DNA of 64,000 bases from Stieleria maiorica. Its GTDB lineage: Bacteria; Planctomycetota; Planctomycetia; Pirellulales; Pirellulaceae. The notes below the pieces were generated by a model. It was not told the origin of the DNA. It saw nothing but the letters and a program-made list of their open reading frames with translations, and ran no database searches. Numbering within the stretch: position 1 is the first letter of the stretch; every line of letters starts with the position of its first letter. The translations under genes were made by a program, and so were the position numbers. Shown in pieces: positions 28,626 to 37,299 of this stretch. The stretch is taken from positions 6,543,641-6,607,640 of the forward strand of contig NZ_CP036264.1 of assembly GCF_008035925.1 (NCBI RefSeq). Reading direction: 5' to 3'.

Positions 28626-29966
28626 CTACGGCAGATCCACGACCAACACTTCGGTAAACAGGTGATGCATCACGACGCTCATCATCACACTGACGATCAA
28701 CAGAGTCAGCGTTGCCTTGATGGGGTTGGTCTGTCGTGACGCAAGCAAGGGCCACAGCAGGATCCCTCCGCTGAGCAGCGCGTAGACGGCCGTCGCCGGC
28801 ACGAATCCGGCCAGGCCGAACTGCAGGCTGATCACATAACCGATCGTCAAGCATCCGATCCCCGCCAGTTGGGCGCGGTTGGCCGGACGCCCGTTTCGCG
28901 CGAGGTCGACCGTCTCGCGTCGCATGGCGGTGCGGCGCCGGAACGATTGAATGGACGCAGCCGCGGCGGTCATGATGAAACCGACCAATGCATAATCGGC
29001 AAACGGTGGCAGGTGCAGTTCGGACGTCGGGGCGGCCGCGGCGATCATGCGGTCACGCTGGTCGATTTCCACGTCGAGCGCCGGGCCTCGCAGCATCGTC
29101 GGTGTGATCTTCATTTCGGCCAGTGTTTGGCGGACCTGGTCGGTTTGCATGGCCGCCTGCAATGCATCGGCAATCGTCTCGATACGATCGGCCGGTGTGC
29201 CGAGTGGCGCCCACCAGAACTGCATGTTCTCGTTGATGACGTCCAAACCCTGTTCGGTTGCGGTCGCCAGTTCGGGCAGGTCGGGGTGTCGCTGGGGACC
29301 GAGCAGCGCCAAGGCCCGGATCCCGCTGGGTTTAAATTGAATGTATTCCGCGATCGAGAATGAAGACACATCGACGTGGCCACCTTGCATCGCGGCGAAA
29401 CGTTTCGCTCCGCCGCCGGTCTGGGTGAAACGAAACTTGGCCCCGACTTTTTTCGATTGCAACATCAACCCGGCGAAGTGGCTGGGTGCACCCATGTTGG
29501 CCGCAAAGACGATCGAATCCGGGTGCTCGGTTGCGTCGCGCATCAACGCCGGTAGATCCGCATACGGTGAGTTGTCGTTGACCGCGATCACCTGGGATGC
29601 GTTTCCCGTGCCCGCGATCGGGATAAACGCATCGGCGCCGTAACTTGCACTGCCCGAATGGCGTGCGGTCAGGATGCCGTCGTGCAGCAGCAACAGCGTG
29701 TAACCGTCGGGGCGCGCGTTCTTGACACGACGGCTGCCGATCGTCCCCCCCGCTCCCGGCACGTTGATGATCACCAACCGCTGCGGCAGCAGACGATGCG
29801 TTTCGATCGCGTTTTGCAGCACACGTGCAAACGTGTCGCTGCCGCCGCCGGCGCCGAAAGGGACGACCAGCTTGATCGGCCGCCGCGGGTACACACGCGA
29901 GTCCTGCGGGGAATCATCGCAACCGCACAGCGACATGATCAGCAAACAGCAGCCGATCCAGCACAT
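28626..29966 (-). CDS. Fused tripartite tricarboxylate-type binding protein and small permease (TctC-TctB), lipoprotein-type N-terminus
   Basis: ATG start at 29966 chosen because it gives a clean signal sequence (MCWIGCCLLIMSLCGCDD) with lipobox LCGC; the frame extends upstream to a TTG at 30098 without support. Residues about 25-300 match the TctC (BugT-type) solute-binding fold: PIKLVVPFGAGGGSDTFAR, VINVPGAGGTIGSR, PDGYTLLL and a typical alternation to the end. The last ~130 residues switch to four hydrophobic segments matching TctB in size and topology. Normally these are separate proteins. The fusion would tether the binder to the membrane permease. It is followed by tctA. The ligand is unknown. 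Confidence 0.85.
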   Translation of the reverse strand: MCWIGCCLLIMSLCGCDDSPQDSRVYPRRPIKLVVPFGAGGGSDTFARVLQNAIETHRLLPQRLVIINVPGAGGTIGSRRVKNARPDGYTLLLLHDGILTARHSGSASYGADAFIPIAGTGNASQVIAVNDNSPYADLPALMRDATEHPDSIVFAANMGAPSHFAGLMLQSKKVGAKFRFTQTGGGAKRFAAMQGGHVDVSSFSIAEYIQFKPSGIRALALLGPQRHPDLPELATATEQGLDVINENMQFWWAPLGTPADRIETIADALQAAMQTDQVRQTLAEMKITPTMLRGPALDVEIDQRDRMIAAAAPTSELHLPPFADYALVGFIMTAAAASIQSFRRRTAMRRETVDLARNGRPANRAQLAGIGCLTIGYVISLQFGLAGFVPATAVYALLSGGILLWPLLASRQTNPIKATLTLLIVSVMMSVVMHHLFTEVLVVDLP

Positions 29967-30221
29967 CAGGCGACGCAGCGGTCGAATTTGGAGCCGATGC
30001 CGGGGGCTGTTTTGTCGGGAAAGGGCCGGTAGGTACAAAGCGATACGGAACGTTGGGGGGCGGGGAGTACGCGGCAAGCTGCGGGAGACCGCCCTCAATA
30101 TATGGAAGTTTTGTTCGCAAGATCGCGTGCAATCGGTTGAAAAAAGCTTTAGGGTGGATGCACAAGGCCTTGCCTTGGGGAGTCTCGTTTCCTTGCCAAC
30201 CGTTTAATTCAGGTGTTCACG

Positions 30222-30419
30222 ATGAAGCAAGCATGGACCAAATCTGCCGTTGCTCTCCTGATGATCGCAGCGTTGGTGTTATGCGGCTGCGGCCCGTCCA
30301 AGGAACCCACTGGTCCCGAGGAAGGGTCGATTCAGGCGTACTTGGATGCGAATCCCGAGGCGGCGGCTCGAATCGACGAAGATGACGAATCGGAAGAGGA
30401 CGACGGAACGGGAGAGTGA
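30222..30419 (+). CDS. Small acidic lipoprotein, 65 aa
   Basis: ATG at 30222 (an in-frame GTG lies 9 nt earlier). It has a lysine-containing N-region, a hydrophobic stretch [13 protein letters not shown] and lipobox LCGC, then a short strongly acidic tail ([14 protein letters not shown]). Such a small lipoprotein directly before a DUF1559 gene is a recurrent planctomycete arrangement as I know it. Function is unknown. It is read in the same direction as the DUF1559 gene, 145 nt upstream of it. Confidence 0.75.
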   Translation: MKQAWTKSAVALLMIAALVLCGCGPSKEPTGPEEGSIQAYLDANPEAAARIDEDDESEEDDGTGE

Positions 30420-30564
30420 ACGAGTTGGTAATGCTTCAGTGGTTGATGACGCAGAGGCGTCTTATTTTATTCGGGGTGCGGCGGTAAACGCGTCGACCGG
30501 TTCGTCGATGCGTGGGTTCTTTCGCACTTCGGTTCTCATTCGTTTTCATTACGGGAGAGGTCAG

Positions 30565-31788
30565 ATGCGAAGAGAGTCTAGGCGGGCATTTACGCTCGTC
30601 GAACTGTTGGTGGTGATCGCGATCATCGGCATCTTAGTCGGGTTGCTGTTGCCGGCGGTCCAGGCGGCGCGAGAAGCGGCTCGCCGGATGAGTTGCAGCA
30701 ACAATTTCAAACAGATCGGATTGGCGTTTCACAACTACCATTCGACGTACAAAAACCTGCCGCGAAACCGTGGGGGCACCTATCGCCGCGGCAACAACAT
30801 TCAAGCCAGGACGCCGGTGCCCCTGGGGGCACCTTACGGTGGCAATAATTTTTTCAACTTGAGCGCCCTCGTCGGCATCTTGCCGTTCGTCGAGCAGCAG
30901 GCCTTGTGGGATCAAATCAGCAATCCGTTTGCCGTCAAAGAACCCGCTTCTGCCCAGGGGCTTTACTTCAGCGCGATGGGGCCACAGGTCGCGATGAATT
31001 TGGCCCAACACGGTCAATTTCAATACGACCCCTGGCTGACGAACATCCCGTCCTATCGCTGTCCCAGTGATCCCGGGATCGGTTTGCCGGCACAGGGCCG
31101 GACCAACTACGGGGTCGCCCTGGGAGATTCGATTCAGTTTCAAAACAATGGCGGTCGCAACCAGACCGGCGTGATCGCACGAACGCGAATGACTCGGATG
31201 CGGTCGACAACGCGCGGGATGTTTGTGCCTCGCGAAGAGACTCGGTTTCGAGACGTGTTGGACGGGCTGTCCAACACGATCATGGGGGGAGAACTCAATA
31301 CGGACCTGGGTGACAACAACATCACCACCCGTGTCGCCGAACGTTCCGGAATCTTGAACAACCCCAGTTTGTGTGCCGATCAAATCGACCCGGATCGACC
31401 GAAGTTTTGGGCGCCCGGCACAGACTTTGCCAGCAACAATGTCGAAGTGCAGCGAGGCTTCAAATGGATGAACGGGATGGCGGTCAACGTCGGCATCACG
31501 TCGATTCTGCCGCCGAACCGCGAGATTTGCAGCAACGGGAATAACACGTTCACGATCGGGATCTATGGACCGAGTAGCCGTCACCAGGGAGGGGCCCACA
31601 TCCTGATGGGCGACGGCGCCGTGATCTTCATCACCGATTCGATTGAATCGGGAGACACGACGGCGGGGAATGTGAAGTGGAACGGCACCGGCGTTCAAAC
31701 GCCCGGCATGCCCAGTCCCTACGGGTTATGGGGGGCACTCGGGACCCGGGCCGGCGGCGAAACGATCGAGGAGCAGCTGAACCAGTAG
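30565..31788 (+). CDS. DUF1559 protein with type II/IV pseudopilin N-terminus
   Basis: ATG 30565 with a GGGAGAGG (30553-30560) just upstream. The N-terminus [20 protein letters not shown] is a prepilin signature: a prepilin peptidase would cut after Ala8, leaving Phe at +1 and Glu at +5. The helix continues [15 protein letters not shown], the DUF1559 hallmark. The C-terminus has the family motif [16 protein letters not shown]. 407 residues. These proteins occur in very large numbers in planctomycetes and presumably assemble into, or pass through, a pseudopilus-type system. Exact role unknown. Confidence 0.93.
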   Translation: MRRESRRAFTLVELLVVIAIIGILVGLLLPAVQAAREAARRMSCSNNFKQIGLAFHNYHSTYKNLPRNRGGTYRRGNNIQARTPVPLGAPYGGNNFFNLSALVGILPFVEQQALWDQISNPFAVKEPASAQGLYFSAMGPQVAMNLAQHGQFQYDPWLTNIPSYRCPSDPGIGLPAQGRTNYGVALGDSIQFQNNGGRNQTGVIARTRMTRMRSTTRGMFVPREETRFRDVLDGLSNTIMGGELNTDLGDNNITTRVAERSGILNNPSLCADQIDPDRPKFWAPGTDFASNNVEVQRGFKWMNGMAVNVGITSILPPNREICSNGNNTFTIGIYGPSSRHQGGAHILMGDGAVIFITDSIESGDTTAGNVKWNGTGVQTPGMPSPYGLWGALGTRAGGETIEEQLNQ

Positions 31789-31913
31789 CTGCAAGTCGGT
31801 TGATGTTGCGGTGGTTCAGAATTCAAGCGAAATCTTCCGCGATGGAGGACCGACTCACAGCCGACATCGGGCGACGCCACACGCGTGACATCAGCCGATT
31901 CACGCAAGCGTTC

Positions 31914-32056
31914 GGGCCTCCAGCGTCGATGGAGGCCCGCGTCGATGGAAGCCCCGCGTCGATGGAAGTCCAGCGTCGATGGAAGTCCAGCGTCGATGGA
32001 AGTCCAGCGTCGATGGAAGTCCAGCGTCGATGGAAGTCCAGCGTCCATGAAGCCCG
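31914..32056. repeat. 17-bp tandem array seeded by a perfect 25-bp palindrome
   Basis: GGGCCTCCA-GCGTCGA-TGGAGGCCC (31914-31938) is a perfect 9-bp inverted repeat. From 31925 on, the unit GTCGATGGAAGTCCAGC is repeated head to tail: one 16-bp and one 17-bp variant, then five identical 17-bp copies (31958-32042) and a broken end. It fills part of the 543-bp gap between the DUF1559 gene and the next sulfatase, in which I see no gene. Confidence 0.85.
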
Positions 32057-32079
32057 TAGGCTGGCGCCAAACGGCTGAT
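32052..32079. repeat. Repeat family C, half copy
   Basis: This 28-bp sequence, beginning GCCCGTAGGCT and ending ACGGCTGAT, is identical at 27 of 28 positions to 34682-34709. The matching left arm found at the second site is absent here; the 17-bp array occupies that position instead. Confidence 0.75.
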
Positions 32080-32162
32080 CCCAAGAGGGTTTCGCGGAAT
32101 CGAAAACGCCAAAATCCTACGAACGAAAACGCGAACGAATCGAACGATTTTTGCGAAACACA

Positions 32163-32201
32163 GGCTCCGCCTCGCGATGCACACCGGCGCGTGGCGGAGC
32201 C
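32163..32201. repeat. Imperfect 14-bp hairpin
   Basis: GGCTCCGCC-T-CGCG and CGCG-T-GGCGGAGCC are inverted around an 11-nt loop, with one T:T mismatch. It sits in the gap before the exported sulfatase. No T-run follows; it is probably another REP-like element. Confidence 0.65.
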
Positions 32202-32331
32202 ACAGAGACAGCAGCGTTTCAAGGCGGAGCGTGGGAACGAGGGTGATTGAATAACAATCTGCCGATTGTCGGTTACACTAACACGGCAAACCGATCCGAA
32301 ATCACCCACCTGCCACGGATTCCCTCCGCCG

Positions 32332-33813
32332 ATGCCCTCGACCCGCAACGTTTTTGCCTCCCTGATCGTTTTCCTTTTTGCAACGATTGCCCTGCCCGAC
32401 GACAGGGGACAGGCCAAATCTCCCAACGTCGTTTTCTTTTTGGTGGATGATTTGGGGTTCATGGATGTCGGCGTCAACAATCCGGACACGTTCTACGAAA
32501 CCCCCAACATCGACCGGCTGGCTGAACGGAGCACGAATTTCACCAACGGCTACGCGGCCAACCCGGTGTGTTCACCGACACGCTACAGCATCCTGACCGG
32601 GCGGTACCCGACGCGCGTCGACGCCACCAATTTTTTTTCCGGGAAACGCCCCGGCCGATTTTTGCCCGCCGAGCTCATTGATCACATGCCGCTGAGCGAG
32701 GTGACGATGGCCGAAGCGTTCAAGCAGCATGGCTACCGCACCATGTTTGCCGGAAAATGGCATCTGGGGCCGAGCGAAGAGTTTTGGCCGACCAAGCAAG
32801 GGTTTGATTTGAATTTCGGCGGATTCAGCCGGGGCGGACCGTATGGCGGCAAACGCTATTTCTCCCCCTACGGTAATCCGCGACTGACCAACGGACCCGA
32901 TGGCGAGCACTTGCCGATCCGTTTGGCAAATGAAACCGCCGACTTCATCGCCGACAACCCGTCCGATCCGTTTTTCGCCTACCTCGCGTTCTACAGCGTT
33001 CACACGCCGTTGCTGGCCCCCAAACCGCTGATCGAGAAGTACGAACAGAAGGCCAAGGAATTGGGGCTGGATACCCAAGAGGCTTTTGCCGATGAAGAGC
33101 AGGTCTGGCCCAACGCAAAACAACCGCGTCGCGTTCGAACACTGCAAGCCCACGCCACGTACGCCGCGATGGTCGAATCGATGGACCGCGCCGTCGGAAT
33201 CGTCATCGATCGGTTGGAAGCCCTGGACCTGATGGACGACACGATCATTTGCTTGACCAGCGACAACGGTGGATTGTCCACCTCCGAAGGTTCGCCGACC
33301 AGCAATTTGCCGCTGCGAGGTGGCAAGGGCTGGGTGTACGAAGGCGGCATTCGCGAAGCATTCATGATCCACGCGCCGATGATCCAGGATGCCCCCGATT
33401 CGTGCGACGTTCCCGTCGTCAGCACCGATTTCTATCCGACCTTGCTGGAGCTGGCCGGTCTGCCCTTGTTGCCCGATCAACACCTTGACGGGTTTTCTTT
33501 GGTGCCGCTGCTGAAGGGGAAGACCGAACTGGATCGCGATGCGATTTACTGGCACTACCCGCACTACAGCAATCAAGGCGGGTTTCCGGGTGGGGCGATC
33601 CGAATCGGTGACTGGAAATTGGTGGAACGCTACGAGGACGGCGCCGTTCATCTGTACAATTTGGCCGATGACATCGGCGAACGAGACGATTTGGCCGACC
33701 AGCATGCCGAACGAGTCGCGAAGATGCGTGCGATGCTCCATTCCTGGTATCAAGACGTGGACGCCAAATTCCTGCGTCCCAAAGAGAACGGACCGATGCC
33801 TTGGCATCCCTAA
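32332..33813 (+). CDS. Exported formylglycine sulfatase (arylsulfatase family)
   Basis: ATG at 32332 gives a signal peptide (RNVFASLIVFLFATIALPDD); the frame is open further up but without such a signal. The sulfatase body starts PNVVFFLVDDLGFMDVGVNNP. It has the formylglycine motif C80-SPTR-YSILTGRYPTR and AGKWHLG, followed by the second metal site region CLTSDNGG. 493 residues, normal for the family. It would act in the periplasm or outside on sulfated polysaccharides; substrate not determinable. It is followed by a LamG-like secreted protein on the same strand about 100 nt downstream. Confidence 0.92.
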   Translation: MPSTRNVFASLIVFLFATIALPDDRGQAKSPNVVFFLVDDLGFMDVGVNNPDTFYETPNIDRLAERSTNFTNGYAANPVCSPTRYSILTGRYPTRVDATNFFSGKRPGRFLPAELIDHMPLSEVTMAEAFKQHGYRTMFAGKWHLGPSEEFWPTKQGFDLNFGGFSRGGPYGGKRYFSPYGNPRLTNGPDGEHLPIRLANETADFIADNPSDPFFAYLAFYSVHTPLLAPKPLIEKYEQKAKELGLDTQEAFADEEQVWPNAKQPRRVRTLQAHATYAAMVESMDRAVGIVIDRLEALDLMDDTIICLTSDNGGLSTSEGSPTSNLPLRGGKGWVYEGGIREAFMIHAPMIQDAPDSCDVPVVSTDFYPTLLELAGLPLLPDQHLDGFSLVPLLKGKTELDRDAIYWHYPHYSNQGGFPGGAIRIGDWKLVERYEDGAVHLYNLADDIGERDDLADQHAERVAKMRAMLHSWYQDVDAKFLRPKENGPMPWHP

Positions 33814-33843
33814 CGTGCAGTCAATGTCGGCTGCATCGGGTAG

Positions 33844-33864
33844 CGGAACTCGCCAAGAGTTTCG
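33844..33864 (+). repeat. Covarying GCCAA-loop hairpin (family B), copy 1
   Basis: CGGAACTC-GCCAA-GAGTTTCG: an 8-bp stem with one G-T wobble around a 5-nt loop, 30 nt after the sulfatase stop on the same strand. The variable stem triplet here is CTC/GAG. It is not followed by a T-run. Confidence 0.75.
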
Positions 33865-33914
33865 GTCCGTCCCCTTGTATCCTGCCGCCTTCCCCATTCC
33901 AACGGAAAACCGTC

Positions 33915-34568
33915 ATGCCGATCCGAACCCTGCTCGCCGCTTTCTTGATCGCAACTCTCGTTTCGATTCAATCGATCCATGCCGTCGAATCACAATTCGG
34001 CATCGCGCCGCAAAACAGCCAACTGGTCGTCGACGAGACGTTTGACGAACCGTTGGACAAGAAGTGGCATGTCAACACCGGAACTTGGAAGGTGGTCGAT
34101 GGGGTGCTGCAGGCAAGCGAAGTGGCGGCGGACAATCACGCTGCGGCGGCACGGCGCACGGTCCAGACCGACAATGCGGTGTACCAGTTGCGTTTCAAAA
34201 TCTCCGACGGCACCAAGGCCTTTCATTTCGGATTCGATCCGGCCAAAGGCGAACTGGATAAAAAGGGACATCTGTTTTCGGTCATCGTCACGCCGACGGG
34301 TTGGCGGATCATGAAACACGTCGACAAGAACCGTCGCCAGGAAGACCCCAACGAAGTCCTGGCGTCCTCGGACGTGGCTGTGCAGACCGGAAAGTGGCAC
34401 GAGTTGCGCGTGACCACGTGGCAGAACTACGTCACCGCGACGATCGATCAAACCGAGCTCAAAGCCTCGCACCCGACCTTCGGCGTCAAGAAGCCGACGC
34501 TCGTCTTTCGATGCGCTGGTGAAGGCGTCGAAATCGATGACGTCAAGGTCTGGAGTCAACGTCGCTAG
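33915..34568 (+). CDS. Secreted LamG/DUF1080-like beta-sandwich protein
   Basis: ATG at 33915 gives a signal peptide (MPIRTLLAAFLIATLVSIQSIHA). The mature part (about 195 residues) reads DETFDEPLDKKWHVNTGTWKVVDG, then a concanavalin-like pattern ending LVFRCAGEGVEIDDVKVW, as in DUF1080 / 3-keto-disaccharide hydrolase-like and LamG domains of planctomycetes. No catalytic residues can be named. Next to an exported sulfatase, it may bind or process polysaccharide outside the cell; that is inference. Confidence 0.75.
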   Translation: MPIRTLLAAFLIATLVSIQSIHAVESQFGIAPQNSQLVVDETFDEPLDKKWHVNTGTWKVVDGVLQASEVAADNHAAAARRTVQTDNAVYQLRFKISDGTKAFHFGFDPAKGELDKKGHLFSVIVTPTGWRIMKHVDKNRRQEDPNEVLASSDVAVQTGKWHELRVTTWQNYVTATIDQTELKASHPTFGVKKPTLVFRCAGEGVEIDDVKVWSQRR

Positions 34569-34583
34569 TGCCGCGTGGGGAGC

Positions 34584-34604
34584 CGAAAGCCCTGGCGGCC
34601 TGTT
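34584..34604 (-). repeat. Degenerate family B hairpin, copy 4
   Basis: On the minus strand the right arm GGCTTTCG and loop GCCAG are kept. The left arm pairs over only about five positions. I regard it as a decayed copy. Confidence 0.4.
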
Positions 34605-34627
34605 AGTTTATTCCGATCACACGTTGG

Positions 34628-34709
34628 ATCAGCTGTTTCGCGCGAGCGTACAGGCCTCCAACACCACCAAAACGCACTGGCGCCCGTAGGCTCGCGCCAA
34701 ACGGCTGAT
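34628..34709. repeat. Repeat family C, full 82-bp inverted repeat
   Basis: Two 28-bp arms (34628-34655 and 34682-34709) are inverted copies with about five mismatches, around a 26-bp centre. The right arm matches 32052-32079. Together with the hairpin remnant at 34584 it fills the gap between the LamG-like gene and the SUI1 gene. Confidence 0.7.
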
Positions 34710-34768
34710 TAAATCAACAAGCCCGTGGCGGCTTTCGTCAATCTTTGATAACCGATGCTTGGATCCCG

Positions 34769-35158
34769 ATGACTCGACTTTTTGCAGGTACACCGTTTGA
34801 TATCCCTCCGCAGTGCGAGGACTGTGGAAAGCCAGAAACCGAATGTGTTTGCACGCCGGAAGAAAAGGCACAAGCCGAAGCGAAACGCCAACGCGAAGCC
34901 GATCGATTGCCGCCGGAGAAACAGACCGCGCGGATCAGCGTTCAGAAACGCAAGGGCGGCCGCAAGGCAACGGTTGTGGAAGGGCTGACGGCCAAAGCGA
35001 ATGATCTGCCCGAGCTGCTGACCAAACTGCAAGCCGCGTGCGGCAGCGGCGGAACGGTCAAGCCGAAACAGGATTTGATCGAGATCCAGGGTGACCACGC
35101 CGCCACCGTCGGCAGCACGCTCACGGGACTGGGATTCAAAGTGAAACCGACGCGGTAA
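34769..35158 (+). CDS. SUI1/YciH-family translation initiation factor-like protein
   Basis: 129 residues from ATG 34769. The C-terminal ~80 residues match the eIF1/SUI1 fold: ARISVQKRKGGRKATVVEGL, then LLTKLQAACGSGGTVK and IEIQGDH. This is the small ribosome-binding domain that affects start-codon selection. The N-terminus has a CxxC...CxC cluster (CEDCGKPETECVC) that may bind zinc, followed by a charged helix. Cytoplasmic. It is a single gene with repeats upstream and FHA converging. Confidence 0.9.
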   Translation: MTRLFAGTPFDIPPQCEDCGKPETECVCTPEEKAQAEAKRQREADRLPPEKQTARISVQKRKGGRKATVVEGLTAKANDLPELLTKLQAACGSGGTVKPKQDLIEIQGDHAATVGSTLTGLGFKVKPTR

Positions 35159-35222
35159 GATCCGCGCCCGGTCGACGGCCCGGAAGGGCCATCGTACAAG
35201 TGGGGGCGTCCAGGTGGATGAC

Positions 35223-35630
35223 TCAGCCGGCTCCTTCGGCGGGCGGGAGTATTTTCACGGGTTGGGTTTCGCCGAGATCGTAGACTTCTAAATCAAACGC
35301 GGAATCGGGTTCGTCGATCTGGTCGACCGCTTCGTCCGTCATTTCAACACGCAGCGTGACCACGCCGATTTTGACCTCGCTGCCCGGCAGCAAGACGGCC
35401 TTGTCGACCCGCCGTTCGTCGACGTACACGCCGTTTTTGGATCCCAGATCGCGGACCACAAGCGATCCGTAGGGATCCAGTAGGAACTGACAGTGCTTGC
35501 GGCTGATCGAACCGTCGCTAATGGTGATTTCCGCCGTCGGGCAGCGGCCGACGGTCACCGGAGGAATGAGGACCCATTGTTGTCGGTCGATCCCGCTGGA
35601 GGTGTCGACCCAAACGAACTTGTAATTCAT
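35223..35630 (-). CDS. FHA-domain protein, 135 aa
   Basis: ATG at 35630 puts the FHA fold near the N-terminus (YKFVWVDTSSGIDRQQWVLIP). Key residues of the phosphothreonine pocket are visible: VGR, then SISRKH, then LGSKNGVYVDE. A short acidic tail follows. Cytoplasmic reader of phosphothreonine, probably serving the Ser/Thr kinases common in planctomycetes. No kinase lies nearby. The frame extends further upstream but with no domain there. Confidence 0.9.
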   Translation of the reverse strand: MNYKFVWVDTSSGIDRQQWVLIPPVTVGRCPTAEITISDGSISRKHCQFLLDPYGSLVVRDLGSKNGVYVDERRVDKAVLLPGSEVKIGVVTLRVEMTDEAVDQIDEPDSAFDLEVYDLGETQPVKILPPAEGAG

Positions 35631-35902
35631 CGTCAGCGTCCCAAGAAAGAGAAGATAAGAAGGACCCGCCTGAATGTTCTTAATAGCAAATTTACACCAT
35701 GGCAGGCCCGGCGTCGAATCGAGCGGCCTCAGAAACACTCTGCCGGAAACACCCTGCTCTCCGGCAAGCGAATTCGCCGATCGTTGCGAACCAGCTTGCC
35801 CCTAGATCGACACCGGTTTCGAAGTAGATTGGTCGTTCTTCCTGCCCAGCGTGCATGGTCACCATCACGCACCTCCCTTCCCCTCCGCGATTCCCCACTG
35901 CG

Positions 35903-36982
35903 ATGAACTTCAAAACGCTCTACCTGCGATCTGCAAAACGGACTCCATTCTCGGTACCTGTTTGGTGTGCGCTATCGCTAGTGCTGCTGACGAGCACCCC
36001 GCTGATGGCAGATCGACCGGTCACGGTGATCTTTGATACGGACATCAGCGGAGACGTGGACGACGTGCTGGCCCTTGCGATGTTGCACACGCTGGCTGAT
36101 CGAGGCGAATGCACGGTCGCCGCGGTGACGGTTTCGAAAATCAACCCGCTGACCGCGCCCTTCGTCGATGCGGTCAACACGTTTTATGGACGCGGCGACT
36201 TGCCGGTCGGTGTGACGCGGGATGCCCAGCGCCGCGACAGCAAGTATTTGAAACTGGTCGAGGAAAAGCAGCAGGGGCAGTACCGCTATCCCCATGATTT
36301 GATCACCGCTGACGATGCACCGGATGCAGTCACGGTGCTGCGTCAAACGCTGGCACAGTCAGCCGACCACTCCGTCGTGTTGGTGCAGGTGGGATTGGCT
36401 GCGAACCTTGCCGATTTGATCGAGTCGCCGGCCGATGCGATCAGCCCCCTGTCGGGCGTCGAACTGGTGCGTCGCAAGGTGCGTTTGGTGTCGGTGATGG
36501 CCGGCGCCTTTCGACCGGTCAAGGGCAACACGCATTTCCTGGAAGCAAACGTCCGCAACGGAATCGGTTCGATGCAGCGGTTTGCCGACCAGTGGCCCGC
36601 CGACGTGCCGGTCGTCTGGAGTGACTTCTTGATCGGTATCGCTGCACCGTACCCGCGTGAAAGTATCGCGCGGGACTTTCGCTATCGAGAGCACCACATC
36701 GTTCCCGAGGCGTATCTGTTGCACAGTGGTCCCGATCATGATCGGCCGACCTGGGACCTGACCAGCGTTTTGTATGCGGTGCGTCCCGATGACGGCTACT
36801 TCGGATTGTCGAAGCGCGGCACCGTCTCGGTCGACGACGACGGGTTCACCCGCTTCACGCCCGACCCACAAGGCCGTGATCGCTACTTGACCATGAACGC
36901 CATCCAAACGGCACGCGTCGTCGAAGTCCAACGCGCACTGGTGAGTCAACCGCCACGAGGCGAATCGGGCGGCGGCAAGTAG
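35903..36982 (+). CDS. Exported nucleoside hydrolase-like protein
   Basis: ATG 35903, with a signal-type segment (VWCALSLVLLTSTPLMA). Residues 45-54, DTDISGDVDD, match the calcium-binding motif DTDxxxDxDD of inosine/uridine-type nucleoside N-ribohydrolases. Later LVSVMAGAF and the NAIQT helix at the end fit the fold. 359 residues. It would cleave nucleosides or a related N-glycoside in the periplasm, unlike the classic cytoplasmic enzymes. The substrate is uncertain because specificity residues vary widely in this family. Confidence 0.85.
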   Translation: MNFKTLYLRSAKRTPFSVPVWCALSLVLLTSTPLMADRPVTVIFDTDISGDVDDVLALAMLHTLADRGECTVAAVTVSKINPLTAPFVDAVNTFYGRGDLPVGVTRDAQRRDSKYLKLVEEKQQGQYRYPHDLITADDAPDAVTVLRQTLAQSADHSVVLVQVGLAANLADLIESPADAISPLSGVELVRRKVRLVSVMAGAFRPVKGNTHFLEANVRNGIGSMQRFADQWPADVPVVWSDFLIGIAAPYPRESIARDFRYREHHIVPEAYLLHSGPDHDRPTWDLTSVLYAVRPDDGYFGLSKRGTVSVDDDGFTRFTPDPQGRDRYLTMNAIQTARVVEVQRALVSQPPRGESGGGK

Positions 36983-37140
36983 CATGCAAGAAGGTTGGCG
37001 GTCCCGCGGTTCACTGCACGACGTCCTATCCAGGTCGTCGCGGCGAGTCGTTCACGGCGACGCCCCGAAAGGGAAGCTGTACCCTGAGTAATGGTGCCCT
37101 AGGCGGAAGATTCCCTTGGGTATCGACCGTTTTCAATTGG

Positions 37141-37213
37141 CCCACGGATGGCAGCGCGAACCCACGGATGTCATACAGTCACGGATGGAATGCGGTCAGG
37201 GATCCGTGGGTTC
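37141..37213. repeat. Dispersed repeat family A, copy 2
   Basis: The 30 bp at 37141-37170 equal those at 20919-20948. A third ACGGATG unit and the shared ATGCGGTCAGGGATCCG follow. The end (ATCCGTGGG) inversely repeats the beginning (CCCACGGAT). It lies in the 317-bp gap between the nucleoside hydrolase and Uma2 genes, where nothing else is assignable. Confidence 0.8.
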
Positions 37214-37299
37214 ACGCTGCTATCGTTGGGCTTACTACGTTGCGGTGCGCGGAATTCCGCTGAGTCGGATTGATGGATGGGCTGGCAGGCAGAACGATG

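Noticed and set aside
29967..30098. 44-residue N-terminal extension of the TctC-TctB fusion
   Set aside because: It starts with TTG without a ribosome binding site and would bury the signal sequence and lipobox.
31925..32056. CRISPR array
   Set aside because: The 17-bp units are directly adjacent with no spacers, and no cas gene is present.
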